DNA from: Planctomycetota bacterium
Lineage (GTDB): Bacteria > Planctomycetota > UBA1135 > JACQFD01
Assembly: GCA_016792805.1 (NCBI GenBank)
Contig: JAEUHX010000016.1
Span: forward strand, 51,424 to 115,423
Direction: 5' to 3'
Length of the DNA: 64,000 nt
The translations under genes were made by a program, and so were the position numbers. Below, one piece after another: positions 41,951-50,641 of the stretch. Positions within the stretch are counted from its first letter, which is position 1. Every line of letters starts with the position of its first letter. Below the pieces are notes generated by a model. The model worked only from the letters and a program-made list of their open reading frames with translations. It had not been told where the DNA came from and made no database searches.

Positions 41951-43342
41951 TTACTTCTGCGAATCGTCGCCAGCGCTGTTGGGGGGAGGTTTCAGCCCGA
42001 GGCGCTCGAGAGTTTTATAGAGATTGGAGCGGGAGATCCCCAACACCTCGGCTGTTCTCTTGAGGTTTCCCTGGAGGCTCGCCACCTTCTGCTCGAGATA
42101 CATGCGCTCGGCGGCGTTTCGGAACTCTTCGAGAGTCGGCGCCTCGAAGGGGTCTCTCGGCGTGGAGCGCTCGCGATGTTCAAAAAACGCGCGGACGTCG
42201 CTGCCCTGAATCACCGGCCCATCGACGACCAGCGCCAGCGCATCGAGCGTGTTGCGCAGCTCGCGCACATTCCCGCGCCACGGGCGCGCCGCGAGAATCG
42301 CCTCCGCCTCCGGCGTCATGCGCTTGCCGAGCCGCCGCGCGCGACGGGCCGTCTCCGCTAGGCCATCTCGAATGAGCGGCGGGATGTCCGCCGGCCGCTC
42401 CCGCAGCGGCGGAATCGTGAGCACGACGACGCTGAGTCGATAGTACAAATCCTGCCGAAACCTCCCCGCGGCGACGTCGGCCTTGAGGTCGTGGTGTGTT
42501 GTCGCAAATACGCGGGCATCGCTGTGGATGGGCGCGTCGCCGCCGAGTCGCACAAATGTGCCCGTCTCTAGGACGCGAAGAATCTTCGCCTGGGCTTCGA
42601 GCGGAAGCTCGCCCACCTCGTCCAGCAGTAAGGATCCTCCGTGGGCGCGTTCGAATGCACCTGCGCGCCGTTGGCTCGCGCCGCTGAAAGCGCCCGGTTC
42701 GTGGCCGAAGAGTTCGTCTTCCAGGAGCTCGACCGGCACCGAGGCGCACGGCAGCACCTCGAGCGGCCCTCGCGACCGCGCCGACGCGGCGTGGATCCGG
42801 CGCACGAGCAGCTCTTTTCCGACTCCGCTCTCGCCCACCACGAGCACGCGGGCGTCGCTCGCCGCCGCCCTCTCCGACATCTGTAAGAGTTTCTTGCTTG
42901 TGTCACTTTCACCGATCCAGCGCAGGCTGCGATCGGCGAGTTCTCGAAGATTGCGGTTCTCCTGCTCCAGATTGCGTCGCCGAAGGGCATTGCGCACCGC
43001 GACCAAGACGCGGTCGGTATCGAGCGGCTTCTCGAGGAAATCCTCGGCGCCGAGCTTCACCGCCTCGACGGCCGTTCGAATGTCGGCGTGCCCCGAGATC
43101 ATCAACACCGGCAGCCCGGGCCACTTTTCCAACATTTTGGGGAGCGCCTCGATGCCGTCCATGCCGGGCATCTTCACATCGAGGAGCACGAGATCGACTG
43201 ACTTCGCGGCAAGCACCGCGAAGGCCGAAGCGGCCTCGGGGGCCGTCGCCACACGGTAGCCCTCATATTGGAGGCTCATCTCGAGGGAGAGGCGAACGTC
43301 CTCGGCGTCGTCGACGACGAGAAGAAGAGGAGAGGGCTGCAT
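41951..43342 (-). CDS. sigma-54-dependent response regulator (NtrC/NtrX type)
   Basis: A 463-residue regulator of three domains. The receiver (~1-120) has the acidic pair VVDDAEDV, the phospho-Asp in LVLLDVKMPGMDG near residue 51, and EKPLD. The AAA+ domain (~140-370) has VVGESGVGKELLVR, GGSLLLDEVGELPLEAQAKI and an arginine finger segment. The sigma-54 contact loop reads GAFSGA near residue 216 instead of GAFTGA. A Fis-type HTH (TAEVLGISRSNLYKTLERLG) ends the protein. The start is the ATG before QPSPLLLVVDDA. Its cognate kinase is not adjacent; the hybrid kinase at 28-30 kb carries its own receiver. Confidence 0.94.
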   Translation of the reverse strand: MQPSPLLLVVDDAEDVRLSLEMSLQYEGYRVATAPEAASAFAVLAAKSVDLVLLDVKMPGMDGIEALPKMLEKWPGLPVLMISGHADIRTAVEAVKLGAEDFLEKPLDTDRVLVAVRNALRRRNLEQENRNLRELADRSLRWIGESDTSKKLLQMSERAAASDARVLVVGESGVGKELLVRRIHAASARSRGPLEVLPCASVPVELLEDELFGHEPGAFSGASQRRAGAFERAHGGSLLLDEVGELPLEAQAKILRVLETGTFVRLGGDAPIHSDARVFATTHHDLKADVAAGRFRQDLYYRLSVVVLTIPPLRERPADIPPLIRDGLAETARRARRLGKRMTPEAEAILAARPWRGNVRELRNTLDALALVVDGPVIQGSDVRAFFEHRERSTPRDPFEAPTLEEFRNAAERMYLEQKVASLQGNLKRTAEVLGISRSNLYKTLERLGLKPPPNSAGDDSQK

Positions 43343-43376
43343 CACCCTCAGAGGGTAGCTTCTCGCGCGCCCAGTC

Positions 43377-44597
43377 ATGGATCTGTTCACTCGCTTCGCT
43401 CAAAAGCCTCGACGTCTCGTGGTGGGTCTCCTCTCGGGCACGAGCGCCGACGCCATTGACTGCGCTGTCTGCTCCATCGAAGGGGGCGCGATTCCACCGA
43501 GAACCGGCGGCCCGGACGCGGCGACGACTCGGCGCGTCCGCCTCGAAGCCTTCCGAAGCCAGCCCTACGACCCGGCCTTGCGGTCGAAGATCCTCGCTGC
43601 CGAGAGCCTCGACGTGCGAGGGATCGCCGAGCTCCACGCGGCGATCGGAGATGCCTTCGCCGAGAGCTGCCTGCGTGCGTTGGTGCACGCCGGAATTCCC
43701 GAGGAAGCCGTCGACGCGGTCGGATCCCATGGCCAGACCATCTATCACCACAGCGGCCGAGAGCCCCGCGTCACGCTCCAGCTCGGCGACGGCGATCGGA
43801 TCGCTGAGCGCACCGGATTTCTTACAGTTTCCGATTTCCGGGCGAGGGACGTCGCCGCCGGCGGCGAGGGCGCGCCCCTCACGCCCTACGCCGATCGGGT
43901 TCTGTTTGCTCCGAAGGACTCCTCCACGCGGCGAGCGGTCCTCAATTTAGGTGGAATTGCAAACATCACTCTTCTTGGGCCGCTCCGAGAGAGCACAATC
44001 GCGTTTGATACGGGGCCGGCCAATGCGCCGCTCGACCGTCTGGCACGGCTCTATTCCGAGGGCGCGCTTTCGTGCGACTTCGACGGCGCCATCGCGGCCC
44101 GCGGGACCGTGGATGAGGAGCTGCTGAAGCGGCTCATGGCCCATCCCTTTCTCTCACGGCAGCCGCCCAAGTCGACGGGGCCCGAGGAATTCGGCGACCT
44201 CCTCGTCAGCGAGCTCGTTCGTGCGGTGGGGCGCGTCACACCCGATCTCTTCGCAACGGTGACGGAGTTTGTGGCGCAGTCGGTCGCGCTTGGGCTCCGG
44301 CAGGCGCTTTATGTCGACCGCCAGCCTTCCGCCGAACTCGAACTCGTCGTCGCGGGCGGTGGCGCCCGCAACAAATCGCTCCTCGATCGCATTACGGCCG
44401 CTGTCGCGCCAGCGCGTGTTGTCCTCTCTGACGCGCTCGGGGTTCCCACACAAGCGCGCGAGGCGATGGCTTTCGCGCTCCTCGCCCACGACGCGCTTCT
44501 CGGCCTCCCGACCAATCTTCCGTCCGTTACCGGCGCACGCCGGCCCGCTTGTCTCGGCAAGATCTCGCTGCCGCCGATCCCAGGCGACTCAGCTTGA
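43377..44597 (+). CDS. anmK: anhydro-N-acetylmuramic acid kinase
   Basis: Phosphorylates and hydrates 1,6-anhydro-MurNAc to MurNAc-6-phosphate in peptidoglycan recycling. The 406 residues are slightly longer than the usual ~370-390. Key parts: GLLSGTSADAIDCAV near residue 18 (family: GxMSGTSxDGxD), GSHGQTIYHH near residue 116, AVLNLGGIANITLL and FDTGPANAPLDRL, and GGGARNKSLLDRI near residue 320. The glycine of SGTSxDG is replaced by alanine here. Presence of anmK implies peptidoglycan turnover. The divergent regulator start is only 34 bp away. Confidence 0.95.
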   Translation: MDLFTRFAQKPRRLVVGLLSGTSADAIDCAVCSIEGGAIPPRTGGPDAATTRRVRLEAFRSQPYDPALRSKILAAESLDVRGIAELHAAIGDAFAESCLRALVHAGIPEEAVDAVGSHGQTIYHHSGREPRVTLQLGDGDRIAERTGFLTVSDFRARDVAAGGEGAPLTPYADRVLFAPKDSSTRRAVLNLGGIANITLLGPLRESTIAFDTGPANAPLDRLARLYSEGALSCDFDGAIAARGTVDEELLKRLMAHPFLSRQPPKSTGPEEFGDLLVSELVRAVGRVTPDLFATVTEFVAQSVALGLRQALYVDRQPSAELELVVAGGGARNKSLLDRITAAVAPARVVLSDALGVPTQAREAMAFALLAHDALLGLPTNLPSVTGARRPACLGKISLPPIPGDSA

Positions 44598-44621
44598 CCG
44601 ATTTCGACCCACCGCTAGAGT
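44594..44621 (+). promoter_or_regulatory. candidate promoter for the HEAT-repeat gene
   Basis: TTGACC, 16-bp spacer, TAGAGT. The -35 overlaps the anmK stop codon. The two elements fit the consensus moderately. Confidence 0.35.
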
Positions 44622-44746
44622 ACCGCCCCTTCTAGCCCGCCCACTGCCTCCGGTGTTCGCCGCTGCACATGTCAGCGCGAGTTTCGGAGTCGCCGGGGGC
44701 GAACCTGCTCCTACCCTCCATCGTCCTCCTTCGGGAGACCGTGCGG

Positions 44747-46978
44747 ATGCCCAGCATGGCCGTGCATCGTTCCACCGCAGCCCTTCTTCTCTTCGCAATC
44801 CCGGGTTTCGCGGCGAGTTCCGCCTTCGCAACGACGGGGTCGCCGATCGCCCTGTCGCCGACGGCAGTCTCCACTCTTGGATGGGTCGTTCGAACGGCCC
44901 AGGGTGATGCCAAGGAGCTGATGGCCCAGGGGCTTGAGCTTCTGCGGCGCGGCGACGACGCCGGCGCCCTGGAGAAGTTCCGCGCCGTCGTGGCCGCGGA
45001 CCCGAGTTCCGAGGCGGCCTGGAGTCTCTGGCGCGAAGTCGACAAAAACGTCTGGCTCCGCATGATTGCCAAGGGCAACGAGTTCGAGGCGATTGCGAAG
45101 TCGCTCCTCGCGAAGGCCCAGCCGGCAATGCAGGCCGCGAAGAAAGATACGGCGGCGGTCAATGATCTCGTCGAGAAGGCCCTTGGCGGCGATTTCGTCG
45201 AGCGCCAGAAGGCGATCGGCGCCCTCGCGACGAACCACGGCGCCTTTGCGATTCAGGGCATGGTGGGTCCGCTCAGCGATGAGGGGAACGACGAGCGTCG
45301 CATTCGCGCCATCGAGGCGGCCTACCGCCTCGGCGGCTCGGGCGTTCCCGCGCTCATGGCGCTGCTCGATTCGCCCAATGCGCTCCTGCGCCGAAGTGCA
45401 ATTATCGCCTTGGGCCGCATCAAGGATGCGCGCTCCGCGGCGGCGCTCGCGGCTCAGGCTGCCACGGAGACGGACGGCGCGGCGAAGCGCGAGGCGATGG
45501 CGGCCGCTGAGGCCTCCGGCATGGGTGGCGGCGTCGCAGTCGATGCGCTGCTCAACTCCGCGATGGCGTTCCTCCGCCAGTCGCCCGATTTTGTGCGTCC
45601 TTCCGACGCGAACAACGTGACCTGGTTGCTCGCCGACGGGAAGCTCGTGGACGAGCCGATCAGCCGCAGCCTTTACGGCGCCGAGATGGCACGCCGCATG
45701 GCGGTGAAGGCCCTCGGGCTCGCGCCCGACGAGCCGCGCGCGGTGGCGACGGTGGCAATGGCCTACGCGGAAGCGGTTCAGCAGCAGCGCCAGATGGCAG
45801 CGTCGGGGGCTGGCGAAGAAGATACAAAAGACCTCTCTGCGAAGATCGATGCGATCCATGAGTCGCTGCGCCTCTGCGGCTCGGCCGGACTCGAGATGGC
45901 GCTCCAGATGGCGCTTTCGTCGGGCGATTCGCGGCTCTCCTGCACGCTGCTGGAGGCCATCGGCCAGACGTCGGTGAAGGGCGCGGCCGTTCCCGCCGTT
46001 GTCGGCGAGGCGATGAAGGCCCCGATGCGCGACGTGCGGATCGTTGCGGCCCTCGTGGCCGCCGGCATGGACCCGAATTTCGGCGCCAACGGCGCCCTTC
46101 TGTCGCTCCTGGCAGAGGGAGTAGGCGAGCGCGTGCAGCGCATCGCAGTTGTGATCGATGAGGACAGCTCGCGCCGCGACAGCCTCGTGAAGGGTTTTGA
46201 GGATTCGCGCTGGTTCGCCGCTTCGGCCGACTCGGCTGCGACAGGGCTCGCGCGGCTGCGCCGCTTCCCCGGAACCGACCTGGTGGTGGTCTCGGCGTCC
46301 CTCAAGGACATCGTGGTCGATCAGGTGATCTCGGAGCTCCGCGGGGATGACCGCACGAAGGGGGTTGCCATCGTTGCGGTGGGCGCCGGTTCGGACGCCG
46401 AGATGGAAGCTTACAAAACGCGCTTCGCCGACAAGGTGAAGGGTGTGGTGCGGGCGTTCGACGCGGCCGCCATGGAGAAAGCTCTCGAGGGCGGGCGCAT
46501 GAACCCGGAGCGCGAGCGCGCCGAGCAGCTGGCCGCGGCCTGCGCGATGGCGATCGGCTCGGCGTCGGACCTCTCGGGCGATGCGCGTGAGGCCTGCCTC
46601 GCGGCGCTCGCGGATGCGGCGGCGGGTCGAGCGGATGGCGTTCGCCTTCCGGCCCTCGGCGCCCTCGCGCGCTTCGGCGGTCCCGCGCAGCAGGGCGCTG
46701 CGGTTGCCGTCCTATCCGATGCGGGCGCGAGCCCGGCGGCGAAGGCGGCGGCGGCCAATGTGCTCGCGGCGATGGGCATGCGTGGCGCGGGGCTGACCGA
46801 CGGCGCGCAGAAGGCCCTCGGGGAAGCTCTCAATAGTCCGGAGGCAGCGGTCCGGGCGGCCGCGGCTTCGGCGCTCGGTCGCTGGGCGAACGTTCCGAGC
46901 GGCGTGCGCTCCCAGTGGCTCCGCGAGCGCGGCGCTTCGCTCTCGGGCGATGCTCCGAAGGCAGAAGCGTCCAACTAA
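44747..46978 (+). CDS. exported HEAT-repeat protein with embedded receiver-like segment
   Basis: A 743-residue protein. A signal-like start (ALLLFAIPGFAASSAFA) precedes a TPR-like helix pair (GLELLRRGDDAGALEKFRAV), then HEAT repeats (GGSGVPALMALLDSPNALLR, SAIIALGRIKDARSAAALA; further repeats near 640-720). Between residues ~466 and 578 lies a different fold: RIAVVIDEDSSRRDSLVKGF, TDLVVVSASLKDIVVDQVIS, GVAIVAVGAG and KVKGVVRAFDAAAM, which follows the strand/helix order of a CheY-like receiver. Where a receiver has its phospho-Asp it reads LVVVSAS, so phosphorylation is unlikely. I use the first of two close ATGs, which has GGGAG 9 bp upstream. Confidence 0.8.
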   Translation: MPSMAVHRSTAALLLFAIPGFAASSAFATTGSPIALSPTAVSTLGWVVRTAQGDAKELMAQGLELLRRGDDAGALEKFRAVVAADPSSEAAWSLWREVDKNVWLRMIAKGNEFEAIAKSLLAKAQPAMQAAKKDTAAVNDLVEKALGGDFVERQKAIGALATNHGAFAIQGMVGPLSDEGNDERRIRAIEAAYRLGGSGVPALMALLDSPNALLRRSAIIALGRIKDARSAAALAAQAATETDGAAKREAMAAAEASGMGGGVAVDALLNSAMAFLRQSPDFVRPSDANNVTWLLADGKLVDEPISRSLYGAEMARRMAVKALGLAPDEPRAVATVAMAYAEAVQQQRQMAASGAGEEDTKDLSAKIDAIHESLRLCGSAGLEMALQMALSSGDSRLSCTLLEAIGQTSVKGAAVPAVVGEAMKAPMRDVRIVAALVAAGMDPNFGANGALLSLLAEGVGERVQRIAVVIDEDSSRRDSLVKGFEDSRWFAASADSAATGLARLRRFPGTDLVVVSASLKDIVVDQVISELRGDDRTKGVAIVAVGAGSDAEMEAYKTRFADKVKGVVRAFDAAAMEKALEGGRMNPERERAEQLAAACAMAIGSASDLSGDAREACLAALADAAAGRADGVRLPALGALARFGGPAQQGAAVAVLSDAGASPAAKAAAANVLAAMGMRGAGLTDGAQKALGEALNSPEAAVRAAAASALGRWANVPSGVRSQWLRERGASLSGDAPKAEASN

Positions 46979-47057
46979 TCGCGAATGCGTTCGGCGGGTG
47001 CCCTCCACGAGCTGGCTCCTCGCGGAACGGACACGGACACTCGCTGAGACACGGAAT

Positions 47058-47213
47058 CCGGCCGCCGCTGCGGTAAGACCGCACGAGCGGCCGGGCTCAT
47101 GAAGGGAGCCGTCGCCGCTCCTTTGCGACGCAGCTCCGCTCGAAGCCATCCCCGATGGGGGTAGCTGCCGCCAGCGGAATCTCGACGCCGGAAGAGTGCG
47201 CTGCAAACTCTTC
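47058..47213 (+). ncRNA. candidate structured RNA upstream of tRNA-Thr
   Basis: Six hairpins in a row in 156 bp: CCGGCCGC/GCGGCCGG enclosing TGCGGT/ACCGCA; GGCTC/GAGCC; CGTCGC/GCGACG; CCATC/GATGG; GCTG/CAGC; and GAAGAGT/ACTCTTC. All named stems are perfect. It fills most of the 251-bp gap between the HEAT gene and the tRNA. I do not recognise the RNA. It could be a processed leader, a 3' UTR or an independent ncRNA, or an accident of GC-rich sequence. Confidence 0.3.
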
Positions 47214-47229
47214 GGCCCAACAGAACAAA

Positions 47230-47305
47230 GCCACCCTAGCTCAGTTGGTAGAGCAATGCTTTCGTAAAGCATAGGTCGTCGGTTCAAGTCCGACGGGTGG
47301 CTCCA
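47230..47305 (+). tRNA. tRNA-Thr (anticodon CGT)
   Basis: A complete 76-base cloverleaf. Acceptor GCCACCC pairs with GGGTGGC, discriminator T, encoded CCA. D-arm TAGCTCAGTTGGTAGAGCA, anticodon stem ATGCT/AGCAT around TTCGTAA, and T-arm GTCGG/CCGAC around TTCAAGT. The CGT anticodon reads the threonine codon ACG, common in GC-rich genes. Confidence 0.97.
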
Positions 47306-47516
47306 ACATTCACGATGGGGAGCGGGGCTGACGCGCGTCGGCGGGAGATTGGAAGTGGCGCGCATGACGCAGCCGCTCCTCGGAGAGATTCGGTCGTCAT
47401 GCATAGCCGCAATTGTGAGATTCGCTGGGCGAAGCGGCGGAGCACCCTCTCCTGACTTCGCGCGCTCTCCGCGTCGCCCTGAAGCCGGCAGATCGGTCGA
47501 GTACGATTCGACGACC

Positions 47517-47834
47517 ATGAACCTACGCACGACCTCGGTTGCTCTTCTTGCGGGCGGCTTGGCCGCCGGCGTGGCAATCTCTGTGATGGCGCAAGGCTCC
47601 GGAGGGAGCCAGCCGCTCGGGCCGGAAGATACAGGTGCCGTTGGCCGCTATCAGATGATTCACATCCAGGAGGCAACCGACGTGAGCCTGTGGATGATTG
47701 ATACTTGCACGGGGCGGATCTGGAAGCGTTACTCCTATCCCGACGGCGACCACTGGACGCAAACGATCCGCGAGGATTACCCGTTGGCTGCCGTGCGGCT
47801 GCAGGGAATGCCGCCGAAGCCGCCGTCGAAGTAG
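47517..47834 (+). CDS. small exported protein, unknown function
   Basis: A 105-residue protein. The signal peptide (LRTTSVALLAGGLAAGVAIS, cut after VMA) is followed by a Gly/Ser linker and a compact domain: GRYQMIHIQEATDVSLWMID, TCTGRIWKRYSYPDGDHWTQ. The pattern of an aromatic R-Y-Q, then W-x-I-D-T-x-T-G-x-x-W, recurs in small exported proteins of several bacterial phyla, without a known role as far as I know. The start is fixed by the signal. About 210 bp separate it from the tRNA. Confidence 0.72.
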   Translation: MNLRTTSVALLAGGLAAGVAISVMAQGSGGSQPLGPEDTGAVGRYQMIHIQEATDVSLWMIDTCTGRIWKRYSYPDGDHWTQTIREDYPLAAVRLQGMPPKPPSK

Positions 47835-47859
47835 AATTGGTTTCACAAGTCAGCCAAGC

Positions 47860-47900
47860 TGCGTGCGGGTCTCGTCCTCGACGTAACTCCTTGTTACGCC
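47860..47900 (+). repeat. hairpin element similar to that at the window end
   Basis: GCTGCGTGCGGGTCTCG is followed by CGTAAC/GTTACG around TCCTT. The window's last 60 bp hold a longer relative. The shared stem position and the TCC in the loop suggest a dispersed element. Confidence 0.35.
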
Positions 47901-47958
47901 CGCGGCGAAACTCCTTGCGCTGGACGGCGATTCCTTGCGCTCGCTCTCCGGAGCACTG

Positions 47959-48849
47959 ATGAAACCACCTCTCGCTTCGGCTCGATTTGTGAAATCGCGC
48001 GCTTCGAGCGCGTGGTGGCGGCGCCGGCCCTGCTTGGTCGGCGTCGTCCATCTTGGAGCGCTGCCGGGGGCGCCCGGCTATCGCGGCTCGATGGAGAGGT
48101 TGATGGAACGGGCCGTCGCCGATGCGACGGAGTACGAGCAGGCCGGATATGACGCGGTCATTGTTGAGAACTTCTCCGATGCGCCGTTCTACCCGCAGCG
48201 CGTGCCGCCCGAGACGGTGGCCGCGCTGGCGGTCTCCTGCCAAGAGGTGCGTCGGACGGTCCGCGTGCCGGTGGGAGTGAACTGTCTTCGGAATGATGGG
48301 CTCGCGGCGATGGCGATTGCCGCCGCGGCGGGGCTCGATTTTGTGAGGATCAATGTCCTCGCGGGGGCGGCCGTGGCCGACCAGGGAATTATCGTCGGCG
48401 AAGCCCACGAGGTCGCTCGGGCTCGCGCGCGGCTGCGTCCACAGGTGCTGATCGCGGCCGATGTGCGCGTGAAGCATGCGGCTCCGCTCGCGTCGAGACC
48501 CATCGAGGAGGAGGTGGCCGATTTGTTGGAACGCGCCGGGGCTGATATCGTCGTCGTGAGCGGCGGCCGCACCGGCGATTCTCCCGACGAGGAGCGGCTT
48601 TCGGCAGTGGCACACGCCGCTGGAAGCGCGCCGGTTTGGATCGGCAGCGGGCTGCGCTCCAAGAATGCTGCACAGCTCCTTTCTATGGCTTCCGGCGCAA
48701 TCGTCGGGACGAGCGTGAAGCGCGGAGGAGTCACGACGGCGCCGGTGGATCGCAAGCGCGCCCGGGAGCTCCGCCGCGTTGCGGATTCCGCAGGGCGCGG
48801 GCATCTCCCGCGACTCCCCAAGAATCGATCAGTGGGGTCGGCGGGATAG
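47959..48849 (+). CDS. BtpA/SgcQ family protein
   Basis: A (beta-alpha)8-type protein of 296 residues. Family landmarks are LVGVVHLGALPGAPGYRGS near residue 27, GYDAVIVENFSDAPFYP, VGVNCLRNDGLAAMAIA, FVRINVLAGAAVADQGII near residue 120, ADVRVKHAAPL and a C-terminal GSGLRSKNAAQLL with GTSVKRGG. BtpA in cyanobacteria stabilises photosystem I, but here the family member is presumably an aldolase/hydrolase-type enzyme of unknown substrate. The last ~20 residues are encoded by the start of a palindromic repeat block, so the true C-terminus may have been extended. A TTG eight codons upstream is an alternative start. Confidence 0.85.
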   Translation: MKPPLASARFVKSRASSAWWRRRPCLVGVVHLGALPGAPGYRGSMERLMERAVADATEYEQAGYDAVIVENFSDAPFYPQRVPPETVAALAVSCQEVRRTVRVPVGVNCLRNDGLAAMAIAAAAGLDFVRINVLAGAAVADQGIIVGEAHEVARARARLRPQVLIAADVRVKHAAPLASRPIEEEVADLLERAGADIVVVSGGRTGDSPDEERLSAVAHAAGSAPVWIGSGLRSKNAAQLLSMASGAIVGTSVKRGGVTTAPVDRKRARELRRVADSAGRGHLPRLPKNRSVGSAG

Positions 48850-48896
48850 ACCGACTCTCGAATCGATCAGTGGGGTTGGCGCGTGCGCCGACCGGT
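48823..48896 (+). repeat. two tandem 38-bp repeat units
   Basis: Units beginning AATCGATCAGTGGGG occur at 48823 and 48861, exactly 38 bp apart. The second has a perfect palindrome (GGCGC-GT-GCGCC). The BtpA-family stop codon lies inside the first unit. The same units recur at 63.7 kb. Confidence 0.75.
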
Positions 48897-49200
48897 AAGC
48901 GCGCGCTTGCGCGCGCGGATGACGAAGCCTGCCTTCGACCGTTCGTCATCGCGCGGGGCAAGCCCCGCGCAATTCTTCGGCGCGAGCGCCGACCCTACGA
49001 ATCGAAATCTGTGCGCGGGATTTGAAGCCGGCACTCATCGGAGAAGTCTGAAGTGTAAGTTCCGCCGTAGGGCGCGGGCATCGCCCGCGACGATCTCGCG
49101 CGCGCTTGCGCGCGCGGATGACGAAGCCCGCCACCGATTCCCGACTGCGCGGGGCGCGCCCCGCGGAGACCGGTCGGCGCACGCGCCGACCCCACTTCAA
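48897..49200. repeat. two copies of a ~100-bp mosaic of palindromes
   Basis: Each copy reads GCGCGCTTGCGCGCGCGGAT then GACGAAGCC, then a GCGCGGGG/CCCCGCG palindrome, then a TCGGCGC/GCGCCGA palindrome. The two copies lie about 200 bp apart in direct orientation. The last palindrome of the second copy is followed by the inverse complement of the 38-bp unit core. The whole 48850-49273 interval holds no gene that I can support. Confidence 0.72.
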
Positions 49201-49273
49201 CAAAAGGGAGCCAAGTCGCACGCGCCAAACCTAGAAATCGACAGAGAACACGCGGCACTCTGGCCGCCATCGA

Positions 49274-50641
49274 TTACGGATTGGGGATCGAGAGGTCGAG
49301 CGTCGTCACCGGACCCAGCGTGCTGAGCGGCTTGTCGAATTGTGCCTCGTTTCCGACAATGACGATCTGTAGCTTGGACGGCTCAAGGTGTCTGCGAAAG
49401 GCGTCGAGCACTTCCGCCGGTGTCACGGTGGCGATGCGCGCCATGAAGGTCTCGAGGAATGCCTCGGGGTATCCGTAATAATCCAGCGTCAGCCGCCTCG
49501 AGAGGATCCGGCTCGAGCTGTCGTACTCAAACACCTCGGCGTTCAGAATTTGCTCCCGCGCGAGCTTCAGCTCCTCGGCCGTGGGCGGCGCGGCGAGCAT
49601 GCGCTCGATTTCCTCAAGTATGAGCTCCGTCGCCAGAACTGTACTTTCACTTTTCGTTTGGCACACACATTGGAACAGTCCAACACGGTCGTATTCGGCG
49701 CTGAAGCCGCCGCCGACGGAGTAGGCAAGCCCGAGTTCCGTTCGGATGCGCTTGCGCAGTCGCGACGAAAAGCCGCCCGTGCCGAGCACCGAGGAACCGA
49801 GGCGCAGCGCCGGCCAATCGGGGTGATCTCGCCGAATACCGATGCCACCGATGCGGATGCTCGATTGATTGACATCGGATTTTTGTGCGAACGTGACGGC
49901 TCTCGCGGAAGCGCGCAGCGGGTCGGTGGAACCGGGGGCCGGTGGATCGACAGACCGCGGTGCGCTCCCGAAACCTCTCTCAAGCAACTCGAGGGCCTCC
50001 TTCGTGGAGAAATCTCCCACGACGCCGAGGATCATCCGGTCGACGCCGAGAAGGGAGCGGTGAAAGGCCACAAGATCCTCGCGCGAGATCGCATCGACGG
50101 TTTTGTACTCCGGTTCGCGGGCGAGAGGCGAAGCGGCTCCATACATCGCGATCTGGAATGCCCGCTGGGAGACTTGGGTTACTTGATCATTGCGGCGTGC
50201 GATCGCCGAGCGCATCGCCGTCTTCCCGAGTTCTATCTTGTCCTCTGGGAAGAGCGGGTGAAACCAATGATCCGAGAGCATCTCGACCAGCTGTGGGAAC
50301 TTGTCGCTTGTGCTCTCGACCGATCCGGAGCCCGATGCCGAGCCGATCGAGATCGCGAGGTCACCGCCGAGCGCCGCAACGATCTCGTCGGCTTCGTCGC
50401 CGGGAAAGCGCGCGGATCCGCCCGTGTGCATCGTCTCTCCCGTGAGCCACGCGAGGCCGGCTTTCGCCGCCGGCTCATAAATCGTCCCCGCGCGAACGAT
50501 GGCGTCGAGCGACACGAGCGGAAGCTCGTGGTCCTCAAGAAAGAATACTTTTGTTCCGTTGGAGAGTGTTGCAACCGCCGCCTTCGGCGGAACGAACCGC
50601 TCCAGCGGAGGAAACTGGATCTCCTGGTACGAGAGGCTCAT
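49274..50641 (-). CDS. M16 family peptidase subunit lacking the zinc motif
   Basis: A 455-residue insulinase-type protein. The N-terminal fold is standard (VATLSNGTKVFFLEDHELPL), but the site where active M16 enzymes have HxxEH reads GLAWLTGETMHTGGS, so the zinc ligands are gone. The C-terminal half has RRDHPDWPALRLGSSVLGTG and a GLAYSVGGGF strand, the R/Y pair that in such partners binds substrate. The start overlaps the stop of the active M16 gene upstream by 4 bp. The pair would form a heterodimer like mitochondrial processing peptidase or two-subunit bacterial M16B enzymes. Confidence 0.9.
   Translation of the reverse strand: MSLSYQEIQFPPLERFVPPKAAVATLSNGTKVFFLEDHELPLVSLDAIVRAGTIYEPAAKAGLAWLTGETMHTGGSARFPGDEADEIVAALGGDLAISIGSASGSGSVESTSDKFPQLVEMLSDHWFHPLFPEDKIELGKTAMRSAIARRNDQVTQVSQRAFQIAMYGAASPLAREPEYKTVDAISREDLVAFHRSLLGVDRMILGVVGDFSTKEALELLERGFGSAPRSVDPPAPGSTDPLRASARAVTFAQKSDVNQSSIRIGGIGIRRDHPDWPALRLGSSVLGTGGFSSRLRKRIRTELGLAYSVGGGFSAEYDRVGLFQCVCQTKSESTVLATELILEEIERMLAAPPTAEELKLAREQILNAEVFEYDSSSRILSRRLTLDYYGYPEAFLETFMARIATVTPAEVLDAFRRHLEPSKLQIVIVGNEAQFDKPLSTLGPVTTLDLSIPNP

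Noticed and set aside
28304..43342. Hybrid kinase and sigma-54 regulator as a two-component pair
   Set aside because: They are 11 kb apart in different transcription units and the kinase has its own receiver.
47058..47094. Resemblance of the first hairpin (TGCGGTAAGA-CGCAC) to a helix of RNase P RNA
   Set aside because: The universally conserved 5' block with GAGGAAAGTCCGGGCTC is absent, and 251 bp is too short for the whole RNA.
46712..47530. Long minus-strand open frame across the tRNA
   Set aside because: Its central part is the antisense translation of tRNA-Thr; such frames are a known artefact. It also overlaps the HEAT-repeat gene.
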